Assembly (NCBI GenBank): GCA_944389565.1
Contig: CALXMV010000027.1
Coordinates: 1 to 32,038 of the forward strand
Source: an uncultured Kiritimatiellota bacterium
GTDB taxonomy: Bacteria; Verrucomicrobiota; Kiritimatiellia; RFP12; DVOR01
Length of the DNA stretch: 32,038 bases
Reading direction: 5' to 3'
The notes under the pieces are model-generated. The model saw only the letters and a program-made list of their open reading frames with translations. It was not told the DNA's origin and made no database searches. Shown here piece after piece: positions 13,869 to 23,270 of this stretch. The position numbers were made by a program, and so were the translations under genes. Each line of letters opens with the position of its first letter. Position 1 is the stretch's first letter.

Positions 13869-15524
13869 TCAGGCGAGGAGGACATGCCTCCCGGCGGCGA
13901 GCAATTCGGCCGGGAGCGCCTCTCCCCGGGGCGCGATGAGCAAGTCGTAGGAGGCGGGGGGCGGCCAATCGATGGCACCCGTGCAGTTCGCCACGGGGCT
14001 CACCAGACGGTAGCGTTTGGGGAGCGGCCCAGACCACCCGCGGCCTGGCAGCAGAAGCAGGGTCGTCGGCCAGCCGGGTTTCCCGTGACTCAGCGCGTCC
14101 CAAGCCTCGGGGAGCGGGATCTTCCGCCCCGGCGCCCACACGAAGACCACGGTGCGCGGCGCGTCGGTACGCCCCGGCACCCGGCGCAATGCCTCCCCGA
14201 GCAGGCGTTCGCCGGGCTCGCCCTCCAACTGTCGGGCATAGTAGGCGTCCAAACGCTTGCCGAGGGGCGGCCCCGGTGCGTACCCCATCGCGATCAGGTC
14301 TTTGCCGGTCACGGCGCGTGGCGGCAGGACAGGCTCCGCGGCGAACCCCGCGAGCGTCTTCCGCGCCAGGTCGTAAAGGCGGAGATCGGCGTGCGAGGCG
14401 AGGCAGTCCAGACGGTGAAGCTCCAACTCCAGATCGATGGTCGGTCGTCCAAGGAACTTCCGCATGGTGGATCGCCGCATGTGCGGCAATTCGATGAAGT
14501 GCATATGGTTGCGCACGGCCGCGACGACCGTGTCGGTCAGCGTGCGGCTTTCCTTCAGGCGCGTGAGGATGGTCTCGGTCATTTCCGCGCCGACCTCGGC
14601 GTGGCGCGGCGTGCGGAAGAACGGTGTCCCATCGGCACGAGTCCCAGTCTCCAAGGTCGCCGGTTTGCCGATGTCGTGGAGCAGGAGCGCCCAAGCCAGC
14701 TCCGCGGTGCGCGGCGCGGGGGCGAGGTCGAGCATTTTGAGCGTGTGTGTCCAGACGTCGCCTTCCGGATGCCACTTTGGGTCCTGCTTGCAACCGTACA
14801 ACGGCAGGAGCTCGGGCAGGGCCATCGTCAAAAGCCCCCCCGTGCGCAACAGCTCAAGCGCCACGGAGGGTTTGGGCGCCTCGCAGAGCATTCGGACGAG
14901 TTCCGTGCGGATCCGTTCGGCGCTGACGTACCCGAGGTTCGGGGCCTCGGCTTTGAGCGCGGCCCAGGTGGCGGGATCGATTTTCCATTCGCACACTGCG
15001 GCGAAGCGCACCGCCCGCAGAAGGCGAAGCCGATCTTCGCGGAAACGTGTCGCCGGATCGCCGACCGTCCGCAATACCCCGGCGCGCAGATCCGCCACGC
15101 CGCCCACGTAATCGATCACCCGCTCCGCGATGGGGTCGTAAAAGAGGGCGTTCACCGTGAAGTCGCGGCGTTGGGCGTCATGCTCGGCGGTGTCGTAAGT
15201 CACCGCCTCGGGGTGGCGGCCATCCTGGTAACCGCCGTCCGTACGAAAGGTCGCCACATCAAAGTTCGTCCGGTCCTGCGTCACCACCATCACGCCGAAT
15301 TGGCGCCCCACGCCGACACTGTGGCCGGCGAAGAGCGACGCCACCTGATCCGGTGTCGCGGAGGTCGCGATGTCGATATCCTTCACCGGTGCGCCACGCA
15401 ACGCGTCGCGCACGCACCCGCCCGCGAAGACCGCTTGATACCCCGCCTCCCGGAGGCGTCGCACGATTTGCCGCGCCTTCCCGGACAATGCCGGGTCCGC
15501 GCCCTCGAAGCTCAATGTTCCCAT
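13869..15524 (-). CDS. cca: CCA-adding enzyme / poly(A) polymerase-family tRNA nucleotidyltransferase with HD domain
   Basis: 551 residues, class II nucleotidyltransferase. The head has GGCVRD (35-40) and the metal-binding DID pair (Asp49, Asp51), followed by the RRDFTVNAL and GDPATRFREDRLRLLRAVRF motifs typical of the family. An HD phosphohydrolase domain follows, with LLHDIGK (His283, Asp284). It adds or repairs the CCA end of tRNA in the cytoplasm. The family pattern ends near residue 445 (GYAPGPPLGKRL, then GEPGERLL). About 100 further residues form an extra C-terminal domain that I do not recognise. The start at 15524 is chosen because an extended -10 lies 6 nt upstream; a longer reading frame to 15581 would overlap the end of dus. 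Poly(A) polymerase activity cannot be excluded. Confidence 0.9.
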   Translation of the reverse strand: MGTLSFEGADPALSGKARQIVRRLREAGYQAVFAGGCVRDALRGAPVKDIDIATSATPDQVASLFAGHSVGVGRQFGVMVVTQDRTNFDVATFRTDGGYQDGRHPEAVTYDTAEHDAQRRDFTVNALFYDPIAERVIDYVGGVADLRAGVLRTVGDPATRFREDRLRLLRAVRFAAVCEWKIDPATWAALKAEAPNLGYVSAERIRTELVRMLCEAPKPSVALELLRTGGLLTMALPELLPLYGCKQDPKWHPEGDVWTHTLKMLDLAPAPRTAELAWALLLHDIGKPATLETGTRADGTPFFRTPRHAEVGAEMTETILTRLKESRTLTDTVVAAVRNHMHFIELPHMRRSTMRKFLGRPTIDLELELHRLDCLASHADLRLYDLARKTLAGFAAEPVLPPRAVTGKDLIAMGYAPGPPLGKRLDAYYARQLEGEPGERLLGEALRRVPGRTDAPRTVVFVWAPGRKIPLPEAWDALSHGKPGWPTTLLLLPGRGWSGPLPKRYRLVSPVANCTGAIDWPPPASYDLLIAPRGEALPAELLAAGRHVLLA

Positions 15525-15530
15525 GTCGCG

Positions 15531-15539
15531 ATTATACCA
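15531..15539 (-). promoter_or_regulatory. extended -10 promoter of cca inside the end of dus
   Basis: On the minus strand TGG-TATAAT occupies 15539-15531, a consensus hexamer with the extended TG. The cca ATG starts at 15524, leaving only 6 nt, so the transcript would start at or beside the ATG and be leaderless. The dus stop codon TAA (15534-15532) is part of this hexamer. Confidence 0.65.
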
Positions 15540-16479
15540 TATGGCCACGGAAGGTGGCGATGGCGGCATGGAGGTCGGCAAGGGTGCGCAGACGCATGAG
15601 ATTGCCGCGCATGGCGTTCGCGCCTGGCATTCCCTTGAAGTAACGGAAGAGGTGCTTGCGGAAGGTCAGCACGGCGGCTTCTTCCGCGGAGAGACGGGAA
15701 AACCGCTCGGCCAAGGCACGATAACGGAGTTCCAACGCCAAATGCCGCTCCGCCAAGGCGCAGGGATCGACACGGCGAAACATGAAAACCCCTGGGTTGT
15801 CCAGCGCGGCGCGGGCGATCTGGATGCCATGGACGCCTGTCGCGGCCATCGCTTCCGCGCTTGGGCGATCGGTCACCGAGCCATTGCCATGGATGGGCAG
15901 ACCCTCCGCGGCGGCGACGATCTCGCCCAAGGCCCCAAGGTGCACGGCGCCGGCGTGACCCTGCGAGGTGTAGCGGGCATGGAACGTCACCGCCGTGACG
16001 CCGGAACTACGCGCGATCGATAAGACTTCGCGCCAGACGGGTTTGGCGGGGTGGGGGCCTAGGCGCGTCTTCAGGGTCACCGGCAGACGGATGGCACTGA
16101 CGATTGCGTCGAGGATACGGCCGAGCCTCGGCAGATCAGTGAGGAGCGCCGCGCCGGCGCCTTGCCCGGTGATGCGGGGCACGGGACAGCCGGCGTTGAG
16201 GTCGATGCCCTTGAACCGCCCCGTCGCCTCGACCCGTCGCGCGGCCTCGGCCAAACGCGTCGGGTCGGCACCGTACAAATGCGCCCAAGGGTTTTGTTCT
16301 TCCCCGAAAGTCTCCAAGAGGAAAAGCGTCTTCTCGGCGCCACGGCAAACGCCCTCGGCATTGACCATTTCGGTGTGGGTGCGGGCGGCACCGCACGCCT
16401 CGCACAGCACCCGCATGGGCGGGGACGTGAACTCCGCCATCGGCGCCAAAAACAACGGGATCGGGAACGCGCCTGCCAT
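15532..16479 (-). CDS. dus: tRNA-dihydrouridine synthase (DusB-like)
   Basis: 315 residues, a flavin-dependent enzyme that reduces uridine in tRNA D-loops. It starts with the FMN barrel strand PLFLAPMAEFTSPPMR (8-23), carries the catalytic Cys98 in NAGCPV, and has a phosphate-binding end typical of Dus (GNGSVTDRPSAEAM, then GVHGIQIARAALDNPGVF). Length is normal for DusB. The start follows the preceding gene's stop by 11 nt, and the next gene, cca, begins 7 nt after its stop, so two tRNA-processing genes are adjacent. Paralogue assignment (A, B or C) is from general resemblance only. Confidence 0.93.
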   Translation of the reverse strand: MAGAFPIPLFLAPMAEFTSPPMRVLCEACGAARTHTEMVNAEGVCRGAEKTLFLLETFGEEQNPWAHLYGADPTRLAEAARRVEATGRFKGIDLNAGCPVPRITGQGAGAALLTDLPRLGRILDAIVSAIRLPVTLKTRLGPHPAKPVWREVLSIARSSGVTAVTFHARYTSQGHAGAVHLGALGEIVAAAEGLPIHGNGSVTDRPSAEAMAATGVHGIQIARAALDNPGVFMFRRVDPCALAERHLALELRYRALAERFSRLSAEEAAVLTFRKHLFRYFKGMPGANAMRGNLMRLRTLADLHAAIATFRGHMV

Positions 16480-16490
16480 CGCGTCTCGGG

Positions 16491-17777
16491 TCAGCGTTTG
16501 CGAAGCCAGCCGAAGGTCCCGCGGGTGGCCGGAACCGCGGCGTCCCCACCATCGCTCTCGCCGGGGGCCGCGCCGATGGGCAACGCCCGCTCCAGTTCCT
16601 CGATGCGGCGGATGAGCTGCGCTTGGACACGTTCGTAATCCTGGTGCTCGCGTTCACGCGCGGCGCGCTCGCGCTCCAAGGCCTGCGCCGTCTCACGTAA
16701 TTTCTCGTCGAGCGAAAGCGAGTCAAGGGTTTGCCGCTCGGCTTGGCCGAGCTGGGATCTCAATTCGCGCTCACGCCCCTCCAATGCGACCAAGCGTTTC
16801 TGCAGCTCCGTCTCGCGTTCGCGGCCCTCCCGCAACGCCTTCTCCAACGCGGCCACCCGCGCTTCGCCATCGCGGCGCACCAGGACGGATGGGACGTCGC
16901 GGGGCTTGCCGCGCAGGGCGTTGGCCAACATGTCGGCAGGCGTCTCGCCGGTGAGCCGGCGGATTTCCGCCAACCTGTCGGCGAAGGCGGCCGCACGGCG
17001 GCGCGAGAGGTCGCGCAACGCCTCGGCCAACCGATCTTCCTCTTCCTGCCAGGCCCGCAACGTCTCGGCCTCACGCGTGAGGACGGCGAAGAGCGCCTCG
17101 TCGGCGTCGTTCGCCTCGGGCCGTGGGGTGGCCGCGCGGGCGGACTCCAACGTCTCGATTCTTTGGCGCAACGCGCGCTCACGGGCGTCTGCCGCCTCGG
17201 CGGCTTCCTGCGCGGCCTCACGCAGATGGTCGCGCTCCAAGCGGAGCGCCTGGAGCTCCGCGGCCAACGCGGCGGGCGATTCGGCGATTGTCGCGCCGGT
17301 AAGCTCGTCTTGTCGGGCCTCGGCCTCACGCCGGAGTTCCTCGATGCGGCGATCCTTCAGGCGCAACTCGCGTTCCAGGAGCACCAACCGCTGCCGCGTC
17401 TCCTCAAGTTCCTGGCGGTTGGCCTCGGGTGGTTGCGGCGGGGGAGGCAAGGGCAATTCCGCGCAGGCAGGCTCCTCCGCCGGCCCCTCCGCGAGATGTG
17501 CCCCTCGGGGGAAATGGCCCTCGGCCAAGAGCCGCTCCGCGGCGGCTTTCGTGAGCGGCCCATAGGAAGGTTTCCCGGGGATGGCCACATACCAGGTCAT
17601 CCGCAATTCCGGGAGGGTTTCGGCGGGGGCCCAGGTTTCTCCGTCGGCGGAGATCTCGAACCCTGGGAGGACCGCCCCCTGGCTGGCCCACTGTGCGAGC
17701 AGATCGGTCGGGATGTTGGCGGAACGCACCGTGCCGGCGGCGTCACGCAGCGTCCAACGGCGCGTGTCCTCGCCCAT
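16491..17777 (-). CDS. protein with two GYF_2-like modules and a long coiled coil
   Basis: 428 residues. The N-terminus has two short modules: about 6-55 (WTLRDAAGTV, then GFEISADGETWAPAETLPEL) and about 61-97 (TWYVAIPGKPSYGPLT). They resemble GYF_2 domains, small protein-binding modules found in many bacterial membrane or envelope proteins. A Pro-rich linker (about 110-120) leads to about 280 residues of Glu/Arg/Leu/Ala-rich coiled coil. The C-terminus is a short Gly/Ala-rich and basic tail (FGWLRKR). There is no signal peptide or membrane helix, so it is probably cytoplasmic. The start overlaps the stop of the 77-residue coiled-coil gene (17777). The role is unknown; a scaffold that binds Pro-rich partners is a reasonable guess. 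Confidence 0.82.
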   Translation of the reverse strand: MGEDTRRWTLRDAAGTVRSANIPTDLLAQWASQGAVLPGFEISADGETWAPAETLPELRMTWYVAIPGKPSYGPLTKAAAERLLAEGHFPRGAHLAEGPAEEPACAELPLPPPPQPPEANRQELEETRQRLVLLERELRLKDRRIEELRREAEARQDELTGATIAESPAALAAELQALRLERDHLREAAQEAAEAADARERALRQRIETLESARAATPRPEANDADEALFAVLTREAETLRAWQEEEDRLAEALRDLSRRRAAAFADRLAEIRRLTGETPADMLANALRGKPRDVPSVLVRRDGEARVAALEKALREGRERETELQKRLVALEGRERELRSQLGQAERQTLDSLSLDEKLRETAQALERERAAREREHQDYERVQAQLIRRIEELERALPIGAAPGESDGGDAAVPATRGTFGWLRKR

Positions 17778-18010
17778 CAGTCGTTCCCCATGGCGGTACG
17801 CTCGCGGACGGCGAACACCTCGTCCTCGGCCTCCAGCGTGCGGATCATCGCCGTGCGGAGGCGCTCACGGATCAGCTCCATCTCCGCTTGGGCGTTCACC
17901 AACGCGGCCTTGGCCACGATCAGCTCCCGCTCCCAACGATCCTTCATCTGCGCCAACTCGGCCTTCAGACGCGCGTTTTCCTCGCGCAATGCCGTCAATT
18001 CGTCGGTCAT
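17777..18010 (-). CDS. 77-residue coiled-coil protein
   Basis: Almost the whole sequence from LTALREENARLKAELAQMKD onward has heptad-like Leu/Ala spacing with many charged residues, so it should form one helical coiled coil. No signal or membrane segment is seen. A good Shine-Dalgarno (AAGGAG) overlaps the stop codon of the preceding lipoprotein gene, and its own stop overlaps the next ATG by one base. It probably works with the long coiled-coil protein encoded next, for instance as a hetero-oligomer partner, but nothing in the sequence names a function. Confidence 0.8.
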   Translation of the reverse strand: MTDELTALREENARLKAELAQMKDRWERELIVAKAALVNAQAEMELIRERLRTAMIRTLEAEDEVFAVRERTAMGND

Positions 18011-18024
18011 GACTGTCTCTCTCC

Positions 18025-18762
18025 TTAAAAAGCGATTTTCGCGCCGAGGCGTGCCGCGCGGATGAGCCCGGCCTCCTGCCGCAAGGACGGATCATCCGGC
18101 GCCAATGTCTCCGCGAGCGCCAAGGCTTCCGCGCGTCCGTCCGCATCGCCCAGCTCGTTCCGCAATTTCGCGGCGATGAGCGCGGCCTCGGCGTTTCGGG
18201 TCTCGCGGGCGCAACGCATGGCCTCGCGAGCGGCCGCGGAGATCCGACCGGACGCGTAAAGCCCGTTCACGCCCAGACGCCAACGCGCCACCGTGTCGTC
18301 GTGCAATGCCCCTTGCCCTCGCTGAAGCTCCGCCACCAAGAGGTTGTAACGCGTTCGCAAAGGGAGCGGCCAAGCGGTCGTGTCAAAGTCGTAAAGCCAA
18401 TCCGTCGCGTACGCGGGTTTCAGCGCCTCGGCCAACGTCAAGGTCGCATCCGCCATCGTCGCGACGTCCCAATCGTCGCGCTGCTCCCCCCAAGCTTCTA
18501 GGAAACGCCGCAACTCACCGTGTTGCGAACCCTCCGCCGTGGCCATGCGCAAATCCAACGTTCGCCGCCAAAGCCGTCCTTGCGGCACGTAGAGGCCATC
18601 GGCCTGCGCCACGAAGCGCCTCGCCTGATGGAAATCGCCCGCGGCGAAAGCCGTGTACGCCTGCTGTCGCAATGCCTCGTCGTGGCGGACGTCCGTCATC
18701 CGCACGCACCCGGCGAACGCCACCGCGGCAAGCGCGACAATCGTCAATGTCGTCCTCATCAT
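18025..18762 (-). CDS. lipoprotein with TPR-like helices, unknown function
   Basis: 245 residues from the first of two adjacent ATGs (18762 and 18759). A lipoprotein signal, LTIVALAAVAFAGC, places the lipidated Cys at 19. The rest is alpha-helical and Ala-rich, with helix-turn-helix spacing that suggests TPR-like repeats (for example QQAYTAFAAGDFHQARRFV at about 33-51, and AEALALAETLAPDD near 213-226). It is likely anchored in a membrane and binds proteins. It is the first gene of the run lipoprotein, 77-residue coiled coil, GYF_2-like protein, dus, cca, permease. An extended -10 lies 9 nt upstream of the first ATG and there is no Shine-Dalgarno. Confidence 0.85.
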   Translation of the reverse strand: MMRTTLTIVALAAVAFAGCVRMTDVRHDEALRQQAYTAFAAGDFHQARRFVAQADGLYVPQGRLWRRTLDLRMATAEGSQHGELRRFLEAWGEQRDDWDVATMADATLTLAEALKPAYATDWLYDFDTTAWPLPLRTRYNLLVAELQRGQGALHDDTVARWRLGVNGLYASGRISAAAREAMRCARETRNAEAALIAAKLRNELGDADGRAEALALAETLAPDDPSLRQEAGLIRAARLGAKIAF

Positions 18763-18771
18763 GGTGCCGCC

Positions 18772-18780
18772 ATTGTAGCA
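18772..18780 (-). promoter_or_regulatory. extended -10 promoter of the lipoprotein operon
   Basis: On the minus strand TGC-TACAAT occupies 18780-18772. The first ATG (18762) is 9 nt downstream, giving a leader of about 3 nt or less. The element falls in the 37-nt gap after the stop of the preceding gene at 18800. Confidence 0.6.
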
Positions 18781-18799
18781 TATTTCCCGCATGGGGGCG

Positions 18800-19243
18800 T
18801 CACGATTCGATGTGATTCTTGGCACGTCGGAGGCGTGCGACGAGATGGGGGATGGTCTGCCCGCCCACCTCGTCGAGGGCGACCTTCGCTTGGACGGCAA
18901 GGCAGAAATCATCGTCGATCGAGGACGTCTCGCAGAGGGCGATGCCGGGCGGGAGTTGCTCGGCGATGGAGAGCAAGGCGAGCGCGACGTCGTGGGAAGG
19001 CTTCTCGCCGTCGGTTTCGATGGCCAAGGCGATTGTGAGGTAAGGTTCGCCCCCGCATCGCTCGTCCTTGGCGAAACAGAGGGAGACGGAACCGGAGTGG
19101 CGTGCGTCCAAGGCATATTCCCAATAGAAATCCTCGCCCGTCTTCAGGATCAAGTCGTGATGGACGCATTCGCGTCTGAGCCAGGCCTCCACCATCTGGA
19201 TGAGCTCGCCTTGGCGTTCGGGGGTGGGGAGGTCGATGGTCAT
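18800..19243 (-). CDS. small acidic protein of unknown function, possibly YbjN/chaperone-like fold
   Basis: 147 residues, no signal peptide. The pattern is an N-terminal helix (GELIQMVEAWLRRE), alternating strands (for example YLTIALAIET at about 69-78), then two helices (DVALALLSIAEQLP and GGQTIPHLVARLRRA). This order recalls the small YbjN or type III secretion chaperone-like fold, but that is a fold-level guess without motif support. The ATG overlaps the stop of the upstream GHL10-type gene by 4 nt (19243-19240), so the two are translationally coupled. A much longer open frame upstream in the same frame lies wholly inside the GHL10-type gene and is discounted. Confidence 0.78.
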   Translation of the reverse strand: MTIDLPTPERQGELIQMVEAWLRRECVHHDLILKTGEDFYWEYALDARHSGSVSLCFAKDERCGGEPYLTIALAIETDGEKPSHDVALALLSIAEQLPPGIALCETSSIDDDFCLAVQAKVALDEVGGQTIPHLVARLRRAKNHIES

Positions 19244-21159
19244 GGCGTCGTGATGCTTTCTCTGAGGACAGGCAGGATGTCCGTTCGGAGGGTCTCGTCC
19301 AGGTCGAACAAGGCGAACCCGCGGCAACCGGCCTGCCGAGCGGTCTCGATCTGCCGCATGGCCTGCACGGCGGAGAGGCGGCTCTCGGAGGCCGTCACGC
19401 CCACGCCGCTGACGATTCGCGCGGCGAGGCGCGGATCGGCCGTCTGCGTGCCCAGCCAATCGGAGAGCCGGGCCGGATCCTCCGTGTAATTCATGGGCAC
19501 GGCCACGTCGATGAGCCCGGCGCGGAGCCAGGAGAGCCAGTCCTGCCCCACGCTGTCCACGCATGACGGATACTTGCCATAAACCGCGGCGGAGAGCGCG
19601 ACGGCCGGCTTGTTCGCATGGAGCCAGGCACGGACGCCTTGGACGGCATCGGCGAGTTGCTCGGCGCGCCACCGCAGGAAACGTGCCCGTGCCGAACCGT
19701 TCGCGTCTGTGACGCATTCCGGCCACCCCGCTGCCTTGCCCGCCGTGGCCTCGAAACGCGCCCGTGTGCGCGGCCCGAGGCTTTGCGGCAGACCGGGGAA
19801 CCGGATGAAATCCAAGTGGATGCCATCGACCTCGTAGTTGGTCGCGATTTCGCGAACGGAGTCGACGAGCCGCTGGCGGACGGCGGGGTGGGTGGGGTCG
19901 AGCCAGTTCAGATCCTGCCCGGCGGGATCCTGGAGCGTCCAACCGCGTTTCTTGAAGCCCCGCACCGCCTCCGGAGAGGCCGCCCGCTCGCACGAGAACG
20001 CCAACAGCCAGGCATGGACGCGCAGACCGTGCTTGTGGCAGGCCGCGACCGCCTCGGCCAACCGATCCCGCGAGCCCTTGCGCGGCAAAACGCGCGAGGG
20101 ATAAAGCGCGAAGGCCGCACCGGCCACATTGACGTAGACATCGGTGATGCCATGCGCGGCCAAGGTCGCCGCCGTGCGCCCCCAATCGTCCGGCCACAGC
20201 CCCTGCCCGGAATGATCCCAGACGGCCCGCGTTTCGTCGAGCGGCGCGTGGAAGGTCTTGCCGTAGACGCGCGATACGAGCGTGCGCAGGTCAAGCGCCG
20301 CCTGGTATGCCTCGGCGCCGCCTTTCCGCAAGGCGCGCTCCGTGGCGGTTTGTTGCGCGCGCATGAGCGTCAACGCGCGCTCCATGCCACGCGTCTCGGC
20401 CAGCTCGCGCGGCAACCGGCGCAAGCGTGCGGAGAGGGAGCCATCACGGAGCGGCTCCAAGGCCTCGTCGCGGACCGTCCGCGCCGCGCGTTCCCAGACG
20501 CCCGGGATGCTTTCGGCGGCGATGGCCAGCACGAGCCGACGCTTGTCCGCCTCGTCGCCATCACCCGTCAGCACATGGGTCATCCAGTAGCTTCCCCTCA
20601 CGGTTCGCCACCATGCGACCTCCGTGGGGCGCCCCGCGGCATTGAGCCACCACGCCATCGGTTTGACGGCGGCGGAATCGCCCGCGCGCATCGCGAAAAG
20701 ATTGTCGCTGGTTTGGAGGATTGCCGTGGGCGCGCCGCGTGGCCGATTCTCCAGGAACCGCATCGAGCGCCATGGGCCGTTTCGCCGATACCCGGCCGCG
20801 CGCAACCCGAAGAGACGCGCCAGATCGTCGGACCCGGAATAGCAAACCACGAAGCGCTTGCCCGCGGAAAGCCCCGCCCGCACCTCCGCCAACGTCTCCT
20901 GCGGCGGCGTGTGGCAATCCACCAGGAAAATCAGCGAATGCCCCTGCCGTGCGGAGAGATTCCCCTCCGCCACCAAGTCCGCCTCGACGCCGGCTTCGGC
21001 GTACCACCGGCGGATGTGCCCCGCCAAGGCCTTTGCGTACCCGCGCTCGCTCGCCGCCACCGACCGCTCCGGGTAGACCACGGCGATCTCCGCGGCCCAA
21101 ACCCCTTGCGTCAGTATGCCTGCCGTTAGCAGAAGGAGGAACGAGAGCGCACGGATCAT
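19240..21159 (-). CDS. secreted GHL10-type (glycosyl-hydrolase-like family 10) protein
   Basis: 639 residues with a signal peptide (about 1-22, ending WAAE). The region from about 300 to 625 has the barrel features of the GHL10 / DUF187 group: DVYVNVAGAAF, then GLRVHAWLLAF, then the signature DGIHLDFIRFP with Asp450, and VAVPMNYTED near 560. These proteins are related to glycoside hydrolases and are usually periplasmic, outer-membrane or secreted. Substrates are mostly unknown, with peptidoglycan or exopolysaccharide proposed for some. The N-terminal about 270 residues look like a separate alpha/beta domain followed by helices. Its ATG overlaps the infA stop (21161-21159), an unusual neighbour for such a gene. 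Confidence 0.88.
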   Translation of the reverse strand: MIRALSFLLLLTAGILTQGVWAAEIAVVYPERSVAASERGYAKALAGHIRRWYAEAGVEADLVAEGNLSARQGHSLIFLVDCHTPPQETLAEVRAGLSAGKRFVVCYSGSDDLARLFGLRAAGYRRNGPWRSMRFLENRPRGAPTAILQTSDNLFAMRAGDSAAVKPMAWWLNAAGRPTEVAWWRTVRGSYWMTHVLTGDGDEADKRRLVLAIAAESIPGVWERAARTVRDEALEPLRDGSLSARLRRLPRELAETRGMERALTLMRAQQTATERALRKGGAEAYQAALDLRTLVSRVYGKTFHAPLDETRAVWDHSGQGLWPDDWGRTAATLAAHGITDVYVNVAGAAFALYPSRVLPRKGSRDRLAEAVAACHKHGLRVHAWLLAFSCERAASPEAVRGFKKRGWTLQDPAGQDLNWLDPTHPAVRQRLVDSVREIATNYEVDGIHLDFIRFPGLPQSLGPRTRARFEATAGKAAGWPECVTDANGSARARFLRWRAEQLADAVQGVRAWLHANKPAVALSAAVYGKYPSCVDSVGQDWLSWLRAGLIDVAVPMNYTEDPARLSDWLGTQTADPRLAARIVSGVGVTASESRLSAVQAMRQIETARQAGCRGFALFDLDETLRTDILPVLRESITTP

Positions 21160-21380
21160 CAGGCTTTATGCCGATAAATGATGCGACCCTTCGTCAAATC
21201 GTACGGGGAGATTTCGAGGGTCACCTTGTCCCCCGTCGCGATTTTGATGAAGAATTTCCGCATTTTGCCCGAGATGTGGGCCAAGACCTCGTGGCCGTTT
21301 TCCAGCCGCACGCGGTACATCGTCGCGGGCAGCACCTTCACCACCACGCCATTGACTTCGATCGCATCGTCACTCGCCAT
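21159..21380 (-). CDS. infA: translation initiation factor IF-1
   Basis: 73 residues, the usual length, with the OB-fold sequence of IF-1: [34 protein letters not shown] and [16 protein letters not shown]. It binds the ribosomal A site on the 30S subunit during initiation. A clear promoter (21466-21438) and an AAGGAAG Shine-Dalgarno about 7 nt before the ATG support the start at 21380. The stop TGA overlaps the start of the GHL10-type gene. The substitutions ATMYRV and [11 protein letters not shown] are within the normal range of the family. Confidence 0.97.
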   Translation of the reverse strand: MASDDAIEVNGVVVKVLPATMYRVRLENGHEVLAHISGKMRKFFIKIATGDKVTLEISPYDLTKGRIIYRHKA

Positions 21381-21437
21381 AGAGTCGGACTTCCTTGTTG
21401 ATTGTGCGTTCCGCGCCTCCGAGCGAGGAACAGCGAT

Positions 21438-21466
21438 AAGATACCACACCCGCGCCACTTCCGCAA
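21438..21466 (-). promoter_or_regulatory. infA promoter
   Basis: On the minus strand: -35 TTGCGG (21466-21461), a 17-nt spacer, then -10 TATCTT (21443-21438) with an extended TG (TGG). The leader to the infA ATG at 21380 is about 50 nt and includes a Shine-Dalgarno. This contrasts with the leaderless-type starts elsewhere in the window. Confidence 0.7.
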
Positions 21467-21537
21467 CCCAAGGGGCAAAAAAACGTGACAATGGACACCA
21501 CCCAAGGGGAGGGGGCGCCCATCGGAAGAGACGTTGT

Positions 21538-21804
21538 TCAGACGGCGAGGCGGGCGAGGGGGGTGAGGAGTTTGACGGCCTTGCCGTCGGCCACCAGGAT
21601 GGCGCGCGAGGTACGGAAGGTGATCCACTCGCCTCCTTGGCGGATACGCATGAGGCCGGGAGGACAGGCGGCGACCATCGGCTCGTGGCGGGCCATGACA
21701 CCGAGTTTGCCGACGGCGGTGGTGACTTCCACCTCGGTGATGTCGTCACCCTCGATGAAGATGCCCGAAGGGGTCTCGATGGAGAAGTGGAAGGGCGTCT
21801 CCAT
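21538..21804 (-). CDS. atpC: ATP synthase F1 epsilon subunit, short form
   Basis: 88 residues, against about 130-140 for the common form. It contains the N-terminal beta-sandwich ([20 protein letters not shown], then [19 protein letters not shown]), which contacts gamma and the c-ring. It ends at [11 protein letters not shown], before the C-terminal two-helix domain that inhibits ATP hydrolysis in many bacteria. The stop is clean and no helical segment is encoded downstream, so this appears to be a genuine short subunit rather than a frameshift. A GAGGTGA Shine-Dalgarno lies in the 8-nt gap after atpD. It is the last gene of the operon. Confidence 0.94.
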   Translation of the reverse strand: METPFHFSIETPSGIFIEGDDITEVEVTTAVGKLGVMARHEPMVAACPPGLMRIRQGGEWITFRTSRAILVADGKAVKLLTPLARLAV

Positions 21805-21812
21805 GCGTCACC

Positions 21813-23270
<1,458 letters not shown>

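Noticed and set aside
21477..21500. A run of seven Ts (minus strand) as terminator of the atp operon
   Set aside because: The sequence just before the T-run gives no stem longer than about three consecutive base pairs. Read-through into infA or another termination mode is equally likely.
21466..21509. Two copies of ACCCAAGGGG (21466-21475 and 21500-21509) as an operator near infA
   Set aside because: Ten-base repeats of this composition are expected by chance in such GC-rich DNA, and they are not placed symmetrically around the promoter.
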